A stretch of DNA of 64,000 bases from Rhizobium sp. BK418 (lineage in GTDB: Bacteria > Pseudomonadota > Alphaproteobacteria > Rhizobiales > Rhizobiaceae), in assembly GCF_004341105.1 (NCBI RefSeq), contig NZ_SLZK01000002.1:862310-926309 (forward strand), written 5' to 3'. This document shows positions 8,894-16,640 of the stretch, piece by piece. The number at the start of each line of letters is the position of its first letter. Positions within the stretch are counted from its first letter, which is position 1. A program made the translations under genes and the position numbers. The notes beneath the pieces are model-generated. The model saw only the letters and a program-made list of their open reading frames with translations, did not search any database and was not told the origin of the DNA.

Positions 8894-9493
8894 GTGCGGA
8901 TCAAGGGTTTCGTCGTGGCCATGATGGCCGTGTTTGCAATGGCGCCGGCCGCTATTCCGGCTCCGAGCAAGAATGCATCTATGGTAACCGGGAGTGCGAC
9001 ATCGCAACCGATCGGTCATTACGATTTCTGTCAGACGCATCGCGCAGAATGCGGTTCCAACCGCAATAGCGGTCCAGTGGCCATGACCGGCGCGAAATGG
9101 GCTACGGTTCGTACGGTAAACGCGACCGTCAATCGCACCATCACGCCGATGACCGACAAGGAAATTTACGGCAAGGACGAGGTCTGGGCCTATCCAACCA
9201 CGGCCGGCGACTGCGAGGATTTCGCGCTCCTGAAGCGCCGTATCCTCATCCAGCGGGGCTTCTCGCCTGCCGACCTGCTGATGACCGTCGTGCGCAAGCC
9301 TGACGGTGAAGGCCACGCGGTGCTGACGCTGCGCACGGCCGAGGGGGACTTCGTGCTCGACAACCTCGCGACCGAGGTCAAGCCGTGGTTCTCGACGCCC
9401 TATACGTTCATCAAGCGCCAGTCGAGCTTCAATGCCGGCCGCTGGGTTACCATCGAGAATGGCCGCGACGTTCTGGTCGGCGCTTTGAAATAA
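8894..9493 (+). CDS. Transglutaminase-like periplasmic cysteine peptidase (BTLCP family)
   Basis: This 199-residue protein starts at a GTG with AGGGAAG upstream. An N-terminal signal peptide (about residues 1-23, 'VVAMMAVFAMAPAAIPAP') directs it to the periplasm. The bacterial transglutaminase-like cysteine peptidase triad is visible: Cys107 in 'GDCEDFAL', His141 in 'GHAVLTL' and Asp156 in 'LDNL'. The family (PF06035) is related to LapG, which cleaves surface adhesins, but no LapD partner or adhesin gene is nearby and the rhizobial members have no defined target. A CtrA-like box and a repeat cluster lie upstream, and a strong terminator follows. Confidence 0.88.
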   Translation: MRIKGFVVAMMAVFAMAPAAIPAPSKNASMVTGSATSQPIGHYDFCQTHRAECGSNRNSGPVAMTGAKWATVRTVNATVNRTITPMTDKEIYGKDEVWAYPTTAGDCEDFALLKRRILIQRGFSPADLLMTVVRKPDGEGHAVLTLRTAEGDFVLDNLATEVKPWFSTPYTFIKRQSSFNAGRWVTIENGRDVLVGALK

Positions 9494-9514
9494 AGAGTTT
9501 TGAGGGGGAGTGTG

Positions 9515-9540
9515 AAAAAGCCGGCTAAAGCCGGTTTTTT
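9515..9540 (+). terminator. Rho-independent terminator after BTLCP gene
   Basis: AAAAAGCCGGC (9515-9525) and GCCGGTTTTTT (9530-9540) form an 11-bp stem, with one G-U pair, around a TAAA loop. The T-run is part of the stem and continues downstream. It lies 21 bases after the stop codon. Confidence 0.88.
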
Positions 9541-9610
9541 CATTTTCAGTATTCAGTATTTACCGCACCCGCGTCCGGCCCTTCGCTTTGGGCTCAGGGC
9601 GTTCGTCGCT

Positions 9611-9635
9611 GCAATCGATCCACCGGATCGATTGC
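9611..9635. repeat. Intergenic palindrome (REP-like)
   Basis: Perfect 11-bp arms (GCAATCGATCC and its complement) flank a 3-base centre between two genes transcribed towards each other. The surrounding 100 bases (about 9560-9660) look like a compact structured element rather than coding sequence. I know similar palindromic intergenic repeats from rhizobial genomes, but this one occurs only once in the window as far as I can see, so family membership is inferred. Confidence 0.5.
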
Positions 9636-9655
9636 TCGGATGCGCCGACCGCTCC

Positions 9656-10639
9656 TCACCCATTCCCGATCAGGATACCTGCCGCCAGCACGAGACTGCC
9701 GCCGACGACTACCTGGAAGGCGGCGCGCAGAAACGGGGTCTCCATGTATTTATTCTGGATAAAGGCGATCGCCCACAGTTCGAAGAAAACGATGATGGCA
9801 GCGGTGATGGTCGCGGTCCAGAACTGCGGGATGAGGTAGGGCAGCGCATGACCAAGGCCCCCGAGCGCCGTCATGATACCGCAAGCAAGGCCGCGCTTGA
9901 TCGGTGAGCCCCGGCCGGAGATCTTGCCGTCGTCATGGGCGGCTTCCGTGAAACCCATCGAGATGCCGGCGCCGACCGAGGCCGAAAGTCCGACGAGGAA
10001 GGTTTGCCAGGTATCCTGCGTGGCAAAGGCGGCGGCAAAAATCGGCGCCAGCGTCGAGACGGAGCCATCCATGAGGCCGGCAAGGCCCGGCTGCACATAG
10101 GTCAGGACGAACTGTCGCCGCGCCGTCTCATCCTCCTCCTTCTTCACTTGTTCAGGCGTGTGCTTGTCGCCGAGCATACGGGCGATGTCCTCATGACCCT
10201 GTTCGGCAAGCGCGAGATCACCGAGCAGCTTGCGGGTCGAGGCATCGGAGGTCTGCTTAATCGCTTCGACATAGAAGCGGTAGGCCTGTGCTTCCATCTC
10301 TTCGGCTTCTTGCCTGATCGCATCGAGAGAGAGGTTGGCGCGCAGCCAGTCGGGTTTGCGCTCGTAAAAGCCTTCGACATGTTCTCGGCGGATCAGGGGA
10401 ATGCGCTCGCCGAAGCGCTGGCGATGAATTTCGATCAGTGACTTGCGGTGCGTGTCTTCTACCTCAGCCATATCTTCGAATACTTTGGCGGAGGCCGGAA
10501 ACTCGTGTCGCAGATGTTCCGCGTAAGCGAGATAGATACGGGCATCATCCTCTTCCGAGGCGATGGCGAGCGCCAGAATTTCCTGCTCGGAGAGGGAACG
10601 GAAGGAACGTTTTGGTGATCTGAAAAACCGGGCCAGCAT
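9656..10639 (-). CDS. mbfA: MbfA-type iron exporter (rubrerythrin-VIT1 fusion)
   Basis: The protein has 327 residues. The N-terminal half (about 15-170) is a ferritin/rubrerythrin-like four-helix domain with paired Glu and His residues ('EVEDTHR', 'LAEQGHEDIA'). The C-terminal half is a VIT1/CCC1-like membrane domain of about five helices ('GLAGLMDGSVSTLAPIFAA'). In Bradyrhizobium and Agrobacterium MbfA exports iron at the inner membrane and protects against peroxide and iron stress under Irr control. The perfect iron control element 18 bases upstream supports the same circuit here. The ribosome site is GGAG, 8 bases before the ATG. Confidence 0.93.
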   Translation of the reverse strand: MLARFFRSPKRSFRSLSEQEILALAIASEEDDARIYLAYAEHLRHEFPASAKVFEDMAEVEDTHRKSLIEIHRQRFGERIPLIRREHVEGFYERKPDWLRANLSLDAIRQEAEEMEAQAYRFYVEAIKQTSDASTRKLLGDLALAEQGHEDIARMLGDKHTPEQVKKEEDETARRQFVLTYVQPGLAGLMDGSVSTLAPIFAAAFATQDTWQTFLVGLSASVGAGISMGFTEAAHDDGKISGRGSPIKRGLACGIMTALGGLGHALPYLIPQFWTATITAAIIVFFELWAIAFIQNKYMETPFLRAAFQVVVGGSLVLAAGILIGNG

Positions 10640-10656
10640 AGATATGCTCCAATAAT

Positions 10657-10673
10657 TTTAGAATTATTCTAAA
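10657..10673 (-). promoter_or_regulatory. Iron control element (Irr operator) of mbfA
   Basis: TTTAGAAT-T-ATTCTAAA is a perfect 17-base palindrome matching the ICE motif bound by the haem-sensing regulator Irr in Rhizobiales. It lies 18-34 bases upstream of the mbfA ATG and overlaps the probable -10 region. Irr would therefore repress mbfA when iron is low. The divergent truncated haemoglobin starts 140 bases to the right and might share it, though distance favours mbfA. Confidence 0.88.
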
Positions 10674-10813
10674 TTTAAAGAGACAAGCTGCACGGGTCAA
10701 GGTCAAAGCCCGGCCGGATTGACAGAATGCCGCGATCAGCCGATCGCCCTTTGCTGAAATGGCGCATCAACCTATATGAGGGCTGCTAGCTGCAAGCAGC
10801 ACCGGGGTTAAAG

Positions 10814-11281
10814 ATGAATAGCGAGATACAGGGGCGGGCCGCGCATGTTGCCGCGATCCGCGAAAAAGCCGAGGCCGAGATGAAAGAGATCGGTGTGAAC
10901 GAGGCCTTCATTTCGAAGCTGGTGGAGACTTTCTATGGGCGGGTGCTCGCGCATCCCGAGCTTGGGCCGGTTTTCGATGCTCGGCTTTCCGGACGCTGGC
11001 CGGAACATATGGACAAAATGAAAAGTTTCTGGTCGGCCGTTGCCTTCCGCAGCGGCGCCTATGGCGGCAAGCCGGTGCAGGCGCATCTCGGCGTCGCGAA
11101 CATGACGCCGGAGCTTTTTCCAAAGTGGCTTTCACTGTTTTCGCAAACGCTCGACGATGTGGCACCCACACCGGATGCCAAGGACTGGTTCATGGCGACG
11201 GCGGAGCGGATCGCCAAGAGCCTGACCCTATCTCTCTTCTACAATCCGGCGCTCGACGATCCCACGAAGAAGACGGGCTGA
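10814..11281 (+). CDS. Group III truncated haemoglobin
   Basis: The 155-residue globin has the group III truncated haemoglobin pattern: an N-terminal extension, 'LVETFYGRVLAHPELGPVF' (B-C region), 'MKSFWSAVAFRSGAYGG' (E-helix region) and 'AHLGV', which supplies the proximal haem-binding His. These cytoplasmic proteins bind O2 or NO and are linked to nitrosative or microaerobic metabolism. The gene is divergent from mbfA across 174 bases containing the Irr operator. The minus-strand EamA gene ends 3 bases after its stop. Confidence 0.88.
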   Translation: MNSEIQGRAAHVAAIREKAEAEMKEIGVNEAFISKLVETFYGRVLAHPELGPVFDARLSGRWPEHMDKMKSFWSAVAFRSGAYGGKPVQAHLGVANMTPELFPKWLSLFSQTLDDVAPTPDAKDWFMATAERIAKSLTLSLFYNPALDDPTKKTG

Positions 11282-11284
11282 TGC

Positions 11285-12178
11285 TCACTGCCCTGCCGAA
11301 AAGGTCGCACCGACACTTGCGGCAACGACCAGCGCGGTTCCGGCCATCTGCAAGGGAGTCATGGGCTGAGACAGAATGAGGAAACCTGCGAGCGCTGCGA
11401 TGGCGGGTTCCAGACTCATGAGAATGCCGAAAGAGGATGTCGGCATACACCGCAGGGCGATCAGCTCCAGTGTGTAGGGCAGCAGCAGCACGAGAATGGC
11501 AAGGCCTGCCATTTCAATCAGGCCGAAGACATCAAGCTTCGGCACGGCGCCGGCAAAACCGAAGGGCGTCGCGACCACGGCAGCCACCATGAGCGACATG
11601 GAAAGCCCCTCCAGCCCCTTAAAGCTCGCGCCGATCTTCTTCGTGAGAACGATATAGATCGCCCAGCCGGTTCCCGCGCCGAATGCAAAGAGAACGCCCA
11701 AGGCATCGCCAACCCAGCCTTCGCCGTCATGCGCCAGAGCCAGAACACCGAGCGCGGCAACGAGCGGCCAGACTAGCCGCCGGCCGAATCCGTAGCCGAT
11801 GGTTGCTACAGTGAGCGGACCGAGAAAATCGATCGCCACGGCAAGACCGAGCGGAATGCGCTCGATCGCCGAGAAGAAGCTCATGGTCATCAACGCGGTT
11901 GTCGTGCCGAGGACCAAAGCACTTGTCCATTGGGCACGGCTGTAGCTTGACATGCGCGGGCGCACGGCGATCGCCAGGATAATGGCGGCAAAGGCGAGGC
12001 GCAGCCAGGTGGCACCCACCGGCCCAAAGGTGGCAATGGCCGAAGAGGAAAGTGCTGCCCCGAACTGGATCGATGACATGGACATCACGCACATCAGCCC
12101 GCCAGCCGCGGCGCCGCCGAATGCCGTTGATGGCTGAGCGGTCAGCGTGCCCGCGCCGGCATTCGTCTTGTCTTCCAT
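11285..12178 (-). CDS. EamA-family (RhtA-like) metabolite exporter
   Basis: This 297-residue inner-membrane protein has about ten predicted transmembrane segments in two EamA repeats. The segment 'PLGLAVAIDFLGPLTVA' and the C-terminal 'LMSLEPAIAALAGFLIL' are typical of the RhtA (threonine/homoserine exporter) subgroup. I chose the ATG at 12178 because CGGAGA lies 6 bases before it; the open frame continues 19 codons further without a better start. It converges with the haemoglobin gene and follows recX on the same strand after 93 bases. Substrate unknown. Confidence 0.85.
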   Translation of the reverse strand: MEDKTNAGAGTLTAQPSTAFGGAAAGGLMCVMSMSSIQFGAALSSSAIATFGPVGATWLRLAFAAIILAIAVRPRMSSYSRAQWTSALVLGTTTALMTMSFFSAIERIPLGLAVAIDFLGPLTVATIGYGFGRRLVWPLVAALGVLALAHDGEGWVGDALGVLFAFGAGTGWAIYIVLTKKIGASFKGLEGLSMSLMVAAVVATPFGFAGAVPKLDVFGLIEMAGLAILVLLLPYTLELIALRCMPTSSFGILMSLEPAIAALAGFLILSQPMTPLQMAGTALVVAASVGATFSAGQ

Positions 12179-12271
12179 TGAAGTCTCCGATTGCGTGCTC
12201 TTCATACGAAGGCAAAGCGCGAGCGACAAATTCAAACTTCTGATCGGGCCAGCAAGAGCCTTGATGCGATA

Positions 12272-12823
12272 TCAGAGACGACCGGCAAGGATGAGTTCTT
12301 CGGCATCTTCGAAACTCATCTCGAAGATCGTCTTGCCGATATCAAAGCTAAAGCCGTTGCGGGCGAAGGCGGAGAGCTCCTTTGCCTTTCGCTTTTCATC
12401 CAGCTCGACGCGGCGGAAGGGGCCGAAGGCACGTTTGCGGGCGAAGATCGCCGCGGCATAAAGATCGTCGGCCTCTTCCAGCGCAGCCTCGACCTTGTCG
12501 CTCGATACGCCCTTGACGGCAAGCTTCCGGGCGATGGCGCGCTTCGACTTGCCGCTGCGCACGGCAGAACGCGCGCGGATCTCGGCATAGGCGCCATCAT
12601 CGATCGCCTTGTTGTCATAGGCGAATTTGACGGCGAAATCGGCAACGGCCTTTAGCTGTGCAGCACTGATATCCTCGAACTTCTCCTTCGCCTTGCGGGT
12701 AATGGCATTGAAGAGCTGCTTTTCCGTCATCATGCGCCGCTCGAGACGATAGATCGTGGAGTTGCGCGCCCAGCTTAGCATGCGGGGCGTCGGGATATCG
12801 GATGGAACGGTCTCGTCGGTCAT
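12272..12823 (-). CDS. recX: Regulatory protein RecX
   Basis: The 183-residue product is rich in charged helices, with three-helix repeats typical of RecX: 'FAYDNKAIDDGAYAEIRAR', 'SKRAIARKLAVKGVSSDKVEAAL' and 'RAFGPFRRVELDEKRKAKEL'. RecX binds RecA filaments and limits recombination and SOS activity. recA is not in this window, as is common when recX is unlinked. The gene starts 9 bases after the amidohydrolase ends, so the two may share a transcript. Confidence 0.88.
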   Translation of the reverse strand: MTDETVPSDIPTPRMLSWARNSTIYRLERRMMTEKQLFNAITRKAKEKFEDISAAQLKAVADFAVKFAYDNKAIDDGAYAEIRARSAVRSGKSKRAIARKLAVKGVSSDKVEAALEEADDLYAAAIFARKRAFGPFRRVELDEKRKAKELSAFARNGFSFDIGKTIFEMSFEDAEELILAGRL

Positions 12824-12832
12824 GTGCAGCGA

Positions 12833-13858
12833 TCAGGCTTCCAGGCCCTTGAGCACATTGGCGACGTTGAGGCCGATTTCCGGCACGCCGTAGCCACCTT
12901 CCATGCAGGTAACGACGGGCAGGCCGGCAGCGGAGATCATTTCACCCATACGGATGAAATCCTCCGATTTCAGCCTGAAGAAGGAGATCGGATCGCGTTC
13001 AAACGTATCGACGCCGAGGGCGACGACGATCGCTTCCGCGCCGAATGCCCTGATCCGCGAGAGCGCATCGGCAAGGGCTGCCGACCAGACCTCGAAACCG
13101 GTTCCGCGCGCCATCGGGTAATTGCGATTGACGCCCTCGCCCTTTCCTTCGCCGACTTCATCCGCATGGCCGAGGAAATAGGGAAAGGCGTGGACGGGAT
13201 CGCCATGCAGCGACGCGGTAAAGACATCGCCGCGGCGATAGAAGAGGTCCTGCGTGCCATTGCCGTGATGAAAATCGACATCGAGCACGGCAACCTTTTT
13301 CGCACCGTGATCCAGAAGGCGCTGGGCAGCAACGCCGGAATTGTTGATAAAGCAATAGCCGCCGAAGAGATCGACGCCGGCATGATGGCCGGGCGGGCGA
13401 CAGAGGGCGAAAGCGAAACGGCTGCCTGCGTTCAGCCAGTCCGCGCCCGTCACCGCACAACGCATCGAGGCAATAGCTGCCTCGTAGGACCCTTTGCTGA
13501 TCGAGGTATCGGCCGCATTGGCATAATGGCCAATCGCGCCGACGATGTTTTCGGGCACACGCTGGCTTGTGCGGCGGACCGGAAAGGAATTGGCGATCGC
13601 CTCGCCCTTGTATCCCGCCGCCACCCAGCGATCCCAGACCGTCGCCAGGAACTCCAGGTAAGCCGGATCATGCACCTTGCATGCCGTTTCGAGGCCATGA
13701 GCTTCTGGCGCGACAACATCCGAGAAACCCGCCTCCTGCACTGCGGCGAGAATCCACTCCGCGCGGAAGGGCGCCTCGAAGGGCGTCACGAGCTGACCGT
13801 CATGCAGCTCCGTTTTCGCATCACGCAGCTTGTGGTCCTCGGAATAGATGACGCGCAC
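12833..13858 (-). CDS. Histone-deacetylase-family amidohydrolase (acetylpolyamine type)
   Basis: The protein has 341 residues, starting at a GTG preceded by a strong GGAGG. It carries the zinc-amidohydrolase motifs of the HDAC superfamily: 'RPPGHHAG' (charge-relay His pair), 'GYCFINN', 'VLDVDFHHGNGTQ' (zinc Asp and His) and 'ALGVDTFERDP' (second zinc Asp region). The length and the opening 'MRVIYSEDHKLRDAKTEL' fit bacterial acetylpolyamine amidohydrolases, which deacetylate small amides rather than proteins. It precedes recX by 9 bases. Confidence 0.9.
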   Translation of the reverse strand: MRVIYSEDHKLRDAKTELHDGQLVTPFEAPFRAEWILAAVQEAGFSDVVAPEAHGLETACKVHDPAYLEFLATVWDRWVAAGYKGEAIANSFPVRRTSQRVPENIVGAIGHYANAADTSISKGSYEAAIASMRCAVTGADWLNAGSRFAFALCRPPGHHAGVDLFGGYCFINNSGVAAQRLLDHGAKKVAVLDVDFHHGNGTQDLFYRRGDVFTASLHGDPVHAFPYFLGHADEVGEGKGEGVNRNYPMARGTGFEVWSAALADALSRIRAFGAEAIVVALGVDTFERDPISFFRLKSEDFIRMGEMISAAGLPVVTCMEGGYGVPEIGLNVANVLKGLEA

Positions 13859-14009
13859 AGTGTCCTCCGCAAATCAGCCTGTCATACTCAAGCCTTACAC
13901 AGGCCGGCGCGAAGAAAAAAGCGCTGAACACGCCTTGATCGCTGCTGCTGATGACGCCACGTTCAAACCGATTTCAGAATGCGTCCCTTTTCCTCACGAG
14001 ATTAAACCC

Positions 14010-14636
14010 ATGAAAATCCTGATGGTCGATGTCGATGATGTGCTGGTTCACGGACGACCGACGGACGGTCTGCCTCACTTTACCTATCTCGAGCGTGATC
14101 TCGGCCTCTCCGCACCGTTGCTTCAGCAAGAGTTTTTCAAACCCTATTGGGCAGGGATCATCACGGGGAAGGAACCAATCGAACCTCGTTTGACGGACGT
14201 TCTCGACCGGATCGCGCCGCATCTTAGCGCCCAAACGCTGCTCGACTACTGGTTTGAAAACGACTCACGCCTGGACCGGCAGTTGCTTGCCGATCTGGCC
14301 CGCCTGAAGGACGAAGGCACGCTTCTTTACCTTCCCACCAATCAGGAGCATCGGCGCGCCGCCTATTTGCGTGACGTGCTTGAACTCGGGGCGCTTTTCG
14401 AGGGCATCTTCTATTCCGCAGCGCTTGGTACTCGGAAGCCCGAAAGCCATTTCTTTCGCCTTGTGACAGATGGCGTCGATGTGGCGCCGCATGAGATCGG
14501 CTTCATCGACGATGTCGAAGAGAATATTGCGGCCGCCACGCAATTCGGCTGGAAGGCATTGCATTGGACGCCGGCATCAGCGCTTGCCGATGCCATCGCC
14601 GCATTTACGGTGAATGCTCAGGCTACCCGCTTGTAG
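14010..14636 (+). CDS. HAD-superfamily hydrolase
   Basis: From the ATG at 14010 the protein has 208 residues and opens with 'MKILMVDVDDVLVHG', the HAD motif I (DxDD/DxDxxL) with the nucleophilic Asp. 'LPTNQEH' stands for motif II, 'GTRKPESHFF' contains the motif III Lys, and 'IGFIDDVEENI' is motif IV. It is thus a haloacid-dehalogenase-like phosphatase, probably acting on a small phosphorylated metabolite. The open frame runs further upstream without conservation or a better start. Its 3' end overlaps the convergent GNAT gene by 19 bases. Confidence 0.85.
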   Translation: MKILMVDVDDVLVHGRPTDGLPHFTYLERDLGLSAPLLQQEFFKPYWAGIITGKEPIEPRLTDVLDRIAPHLSAQTLLDYWFENDSRLDRQLLADLARLKDEGTLLYLPTNQEHRRAAYLRDVLELGALFEGIFYSAALGTRKPESHFFRLVTDGVDVAPHEIGFIDDVEENIAAATQFGWKALHWTPASALADAIAAFTVNAQATRL

Positions 14637-15136
14637 AAGAAGGTGGTGGCGCAAAGCCCACCTTCCGGCCACAGCGCGTAATCAGGGATAACGCCGACGC
14701 GCTCCCAGCCGAGCCGCGGGTAGATCGCTTCGGCATCGCTGCCGGTCGCGGTGTCCAACACGAGGATCGTCTTGCCGCGACGAGCCGCTTCCTGTTCGGC
14801 CATCTCCATCAGCAGACGCGCCAGGCCACGGCCGCGAGCGGAGCGATGGACGAGCAGCTTCTTCAAATCACCGCGATGCGGCTGGTTCGGCATCTGGGCC
14901 GCGCCGACCTGTACGGTGCCGACAATTTTGCCGTCGACTTCGGCGACCAGGAGCAGCGTGGCGTCATCTGCCACGGCTTCGGCGACGCTACGCCAGTAGG
15001 GTTCGGCATCTGCCAGCGTATACGGCTGCATAAAGCCGACCGAGGCGCCGCCGTTGACGCAATCGGCAAGCACCTCGCAAAGATCGGGAATGGCCGCGCG
15101 AGCTTCGGCGGCGGAGAGGCGGCGGATGGTCGGCAT
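14618..15136 (-). CDS. GNAT family N-acetyltransferase
   Basis: The 172-residue GNAT protein contains 'LLVHRSARGRGLARLLMEMAEQEAA' with the Q/RxxGxG/A motif at about residues 95-105. 'VLDTATGSDAEAIYPRLGW' marks the beta-5 and motif B region. It converges with the HAD gene (19-base overlap). It starts 30 bases after the XRE-cupin regulator stops on the same strand, so regulator and acetyltransferase probably form an operon. Acceptor unknown. Confidence 0.87.
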   Translation of the reverse strand: MPTIRRLSAAEARAAIPDLCEVLADCVNGGASVGFMQPYTLADAEPYWRSVAEAVADDATLLLVAEVDGKIVGTVQVGAAQMPNQPHRGDLKKLLVHRSARGRGLARLLMEMAEQEAARRGKTILVLDTATGSDAEAIYPRLGWERVGVIPDYALWPEGGLCATTFFYKRVA

Positions 15137-15166
15137 AAATATTCCCCTGATAGATAAGCGCGTGAA

Positions 15167-15736
15167 CTAGCGGCCACCGTGATCCAGCACGACGCAATAG
15201 CGTGCCGGCACGTGACCTGGATTGTGAAAGGCATGGCCATCGCCAACCGGCATGAAGAGGCAATCGCCGGGCTTGAGGCGGTGAACGGTTTCGCCGACGG
15301 TCATTTCCAGCTCGCCATCGAAGAGCCAGACATGCTGGGTCATGCCGCGACTTGCGGCATGCGGCGGAAAGCTGACGCGGGCACCAGCGGGAAACTCGAC
15401 ATCGACGATATCGACATCGGAAGCCGTACCCGGCGGCGAGACGGCGCGGCGCATATAGCCCGTTTCGGGATCCCTCCAGACCTGCTGGTCCTGACGACGA
15501 GAAAGGGGCGAGGCCGCCTGCCCTTCGTCAGCGAAGAATTCCGACAATGACAGGCCGAGTGCGGCGCAGACCCTTGCCAGAAGCGAAGCCGTCGGGCTCG
15601 CCTCTGCGCGTTCGATACGGGAGATCATGGCGCGGCTCACACCGGAGGCAGTAGCGAGATCATCCAGCGTGAGGCCTTTTTCCAGCCGCAGCGTGCGGAT
15701 GCGGATACCGATTGCCTGTTCGAGTTCCTGTTCCAT
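15167..15736 (-). CDS. XRE-family regulator with C-terminal cupin
   Basis: The protein has 189 residues. The N-terminal helix-turn-helix (about 10-65) reads 'RIRTLRLEKGLTLDDLA' and 'GVSRAMISRIERAE'. The C-terminal cupin (about 110-185) has 'HVWLFDGELEMTVGE' and 'LKPGDCLFMPVGDGHAFHN', a small-molecule-binding beta barrel. Such XRE-cupin proteins usually control an adjacent catabolic or salvage gene in response to its substrate. Here the divergent neighbour is the TenA-like gene 129 bases away, and a GNAT gene follows in the same operon. The effector is unknown. Confidence 0.88.
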   Translation of the reverse strand: MEQELEQAIGIRIRTLRLEKGLTLDDLATASGVSRAMISRIERAEASPTASLLARVCAALGLSLSEFFADEGQAASPLSRRQDQQVWRDPETGYMRRAVSPPGTASDVDIVDVEFPAGARVSFPPHAASRGMTQHVWLFDGELEMTVGETVHRLKPGDCLFMPVGDGHAFHNPGHVPARYCVVLDHGGR

Positions 15737-15865
15737 TTTTCAATCCGTGATTCTACTATAAGAGAAATACACGATCTAATGATGGAATCAAGCCCTCGTG
15801 AGCAGCCTTGCTTTCACCACAGCGTCGTCGATATATGGCAGCGGCATTCAAGATCGGAGAGCAGC

Positions 15866-16564
15866 ATGGACGGCATCACGCAGGGCACTGAGACGGTGGG
15901 AGGCTTTACGACTGCCGCCTGGGACCGGATCAAGCCCATCATGGCCGAGATCGAGCGATTGCCACTGCTGGAACGGCTCTCCGACGGCACGCTGCCGCCG
16001 GAAATCTTCCGTCACTACATCCTGCAGGACGCGATCTATCTGAAGCACTATGCCCGGTGCCTTGCCATCGTCGCCGCCAAAGCACCCGACAATGTGCAGG
16101 TGCTGCGCTTCCTCGGCTCAGCGCAGAAGGCGATCACCGTCGAGCAGGGCTTACATGCCGGCTTTCTCACGCAGTTCGGCATTTCAAGCGCGGACGTGAC
16201 GGCTGCCGAGCCCTCGCCCTCCTGCTTCGCCTATACGAATTTCCTGCTGGCGACAGCCTATCACAGCTCCTACGCGGTTGCCCTTTCGGCCATCCTGCCC
16301 TGCTTCTGGATCTACTGGCATGTTGGCGAAGGCATCAAGAGCAGGCCGGCGATCGAGGGCAATGTGTTCCAGGCCTGGATCAACACCTATGGCGATCCGC
16401 AATTTGCGGCCGGCGCCCGCGAAGTGATCGCGCTGACGGATATCGCCGCCCGCGCCGCCTCGGCGACAGAGCGTCAGCAGATGATGGACGCCTTCGTGCG
16501 CGCCTCCCAATATGAATGGATGTTTTGGGATTCGGCCTGGCGGCTGGAGAAGTGGCCGGTCTGA
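15866..16564 (+). CDS. tenA: TenA-family aminopyrimidine aminohydrolase
   Basis: The product has 232 residues from the ATG at 15866, which follows GGAGAGC; upstream in-frame starts would add 29 unconserved residues. It is all-helical with TenA signatures: 'FRHYILQDAIYLKHYAR' near residue 48, 'SPSCFAYTNFLL' and 'ILPCFWIYWHVG' holding the probable catalytic Cys146. TenA enzymes hydrolyse aminopyrimidines from degraded thiamine back to HMP for thiamine salvage. Its divergent XRE-cupin neighbour is a plausible local regulator. No thiamine riboswitch is visible in the 129-base gap. Confidence 0.88.
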   Translation: MDGITQGTETVGGFTTAAWDRIKPIMAEIERLPLLERLSDGTLPPEIFRHYILQDAIYLKHYARCLAIVAAKAPDNVQVLRFLGSAQKAITVEQGLHAGFLTQFGISSADVTAAEPSPSCFAYTNFLLATAYHSSYAVALSAILPCFWIYWHVGEGIKSRPAIEGNVFQAWINTYGDPQFAAGAREVIALTDIAARAASATERQQMMDAFVRASQYEWMFWDSAWRLEKWPV

Positions 16565-16602
16565 GGACAGCTCGGCAGTCGGTGAAATAGGGTAAACCCC
16601 GG

Positions 16603-16608
16603 TATAAT
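16603..16608 (+). promoter_or_regulatory. Likely -10 element of lepA
   Basis: A consensus TATAAT lies 33 bases before the lepA start. The -35 region is poor (around 16580-16585). The transcript would begin near 16615 and have a very short leader, and no clear ribosome site precedes the ATG. Confidence 0.45.
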
Positions 16609-16640
16609 TACCGCTTTGCGGGCGATCTGCGCGCTGCTAT

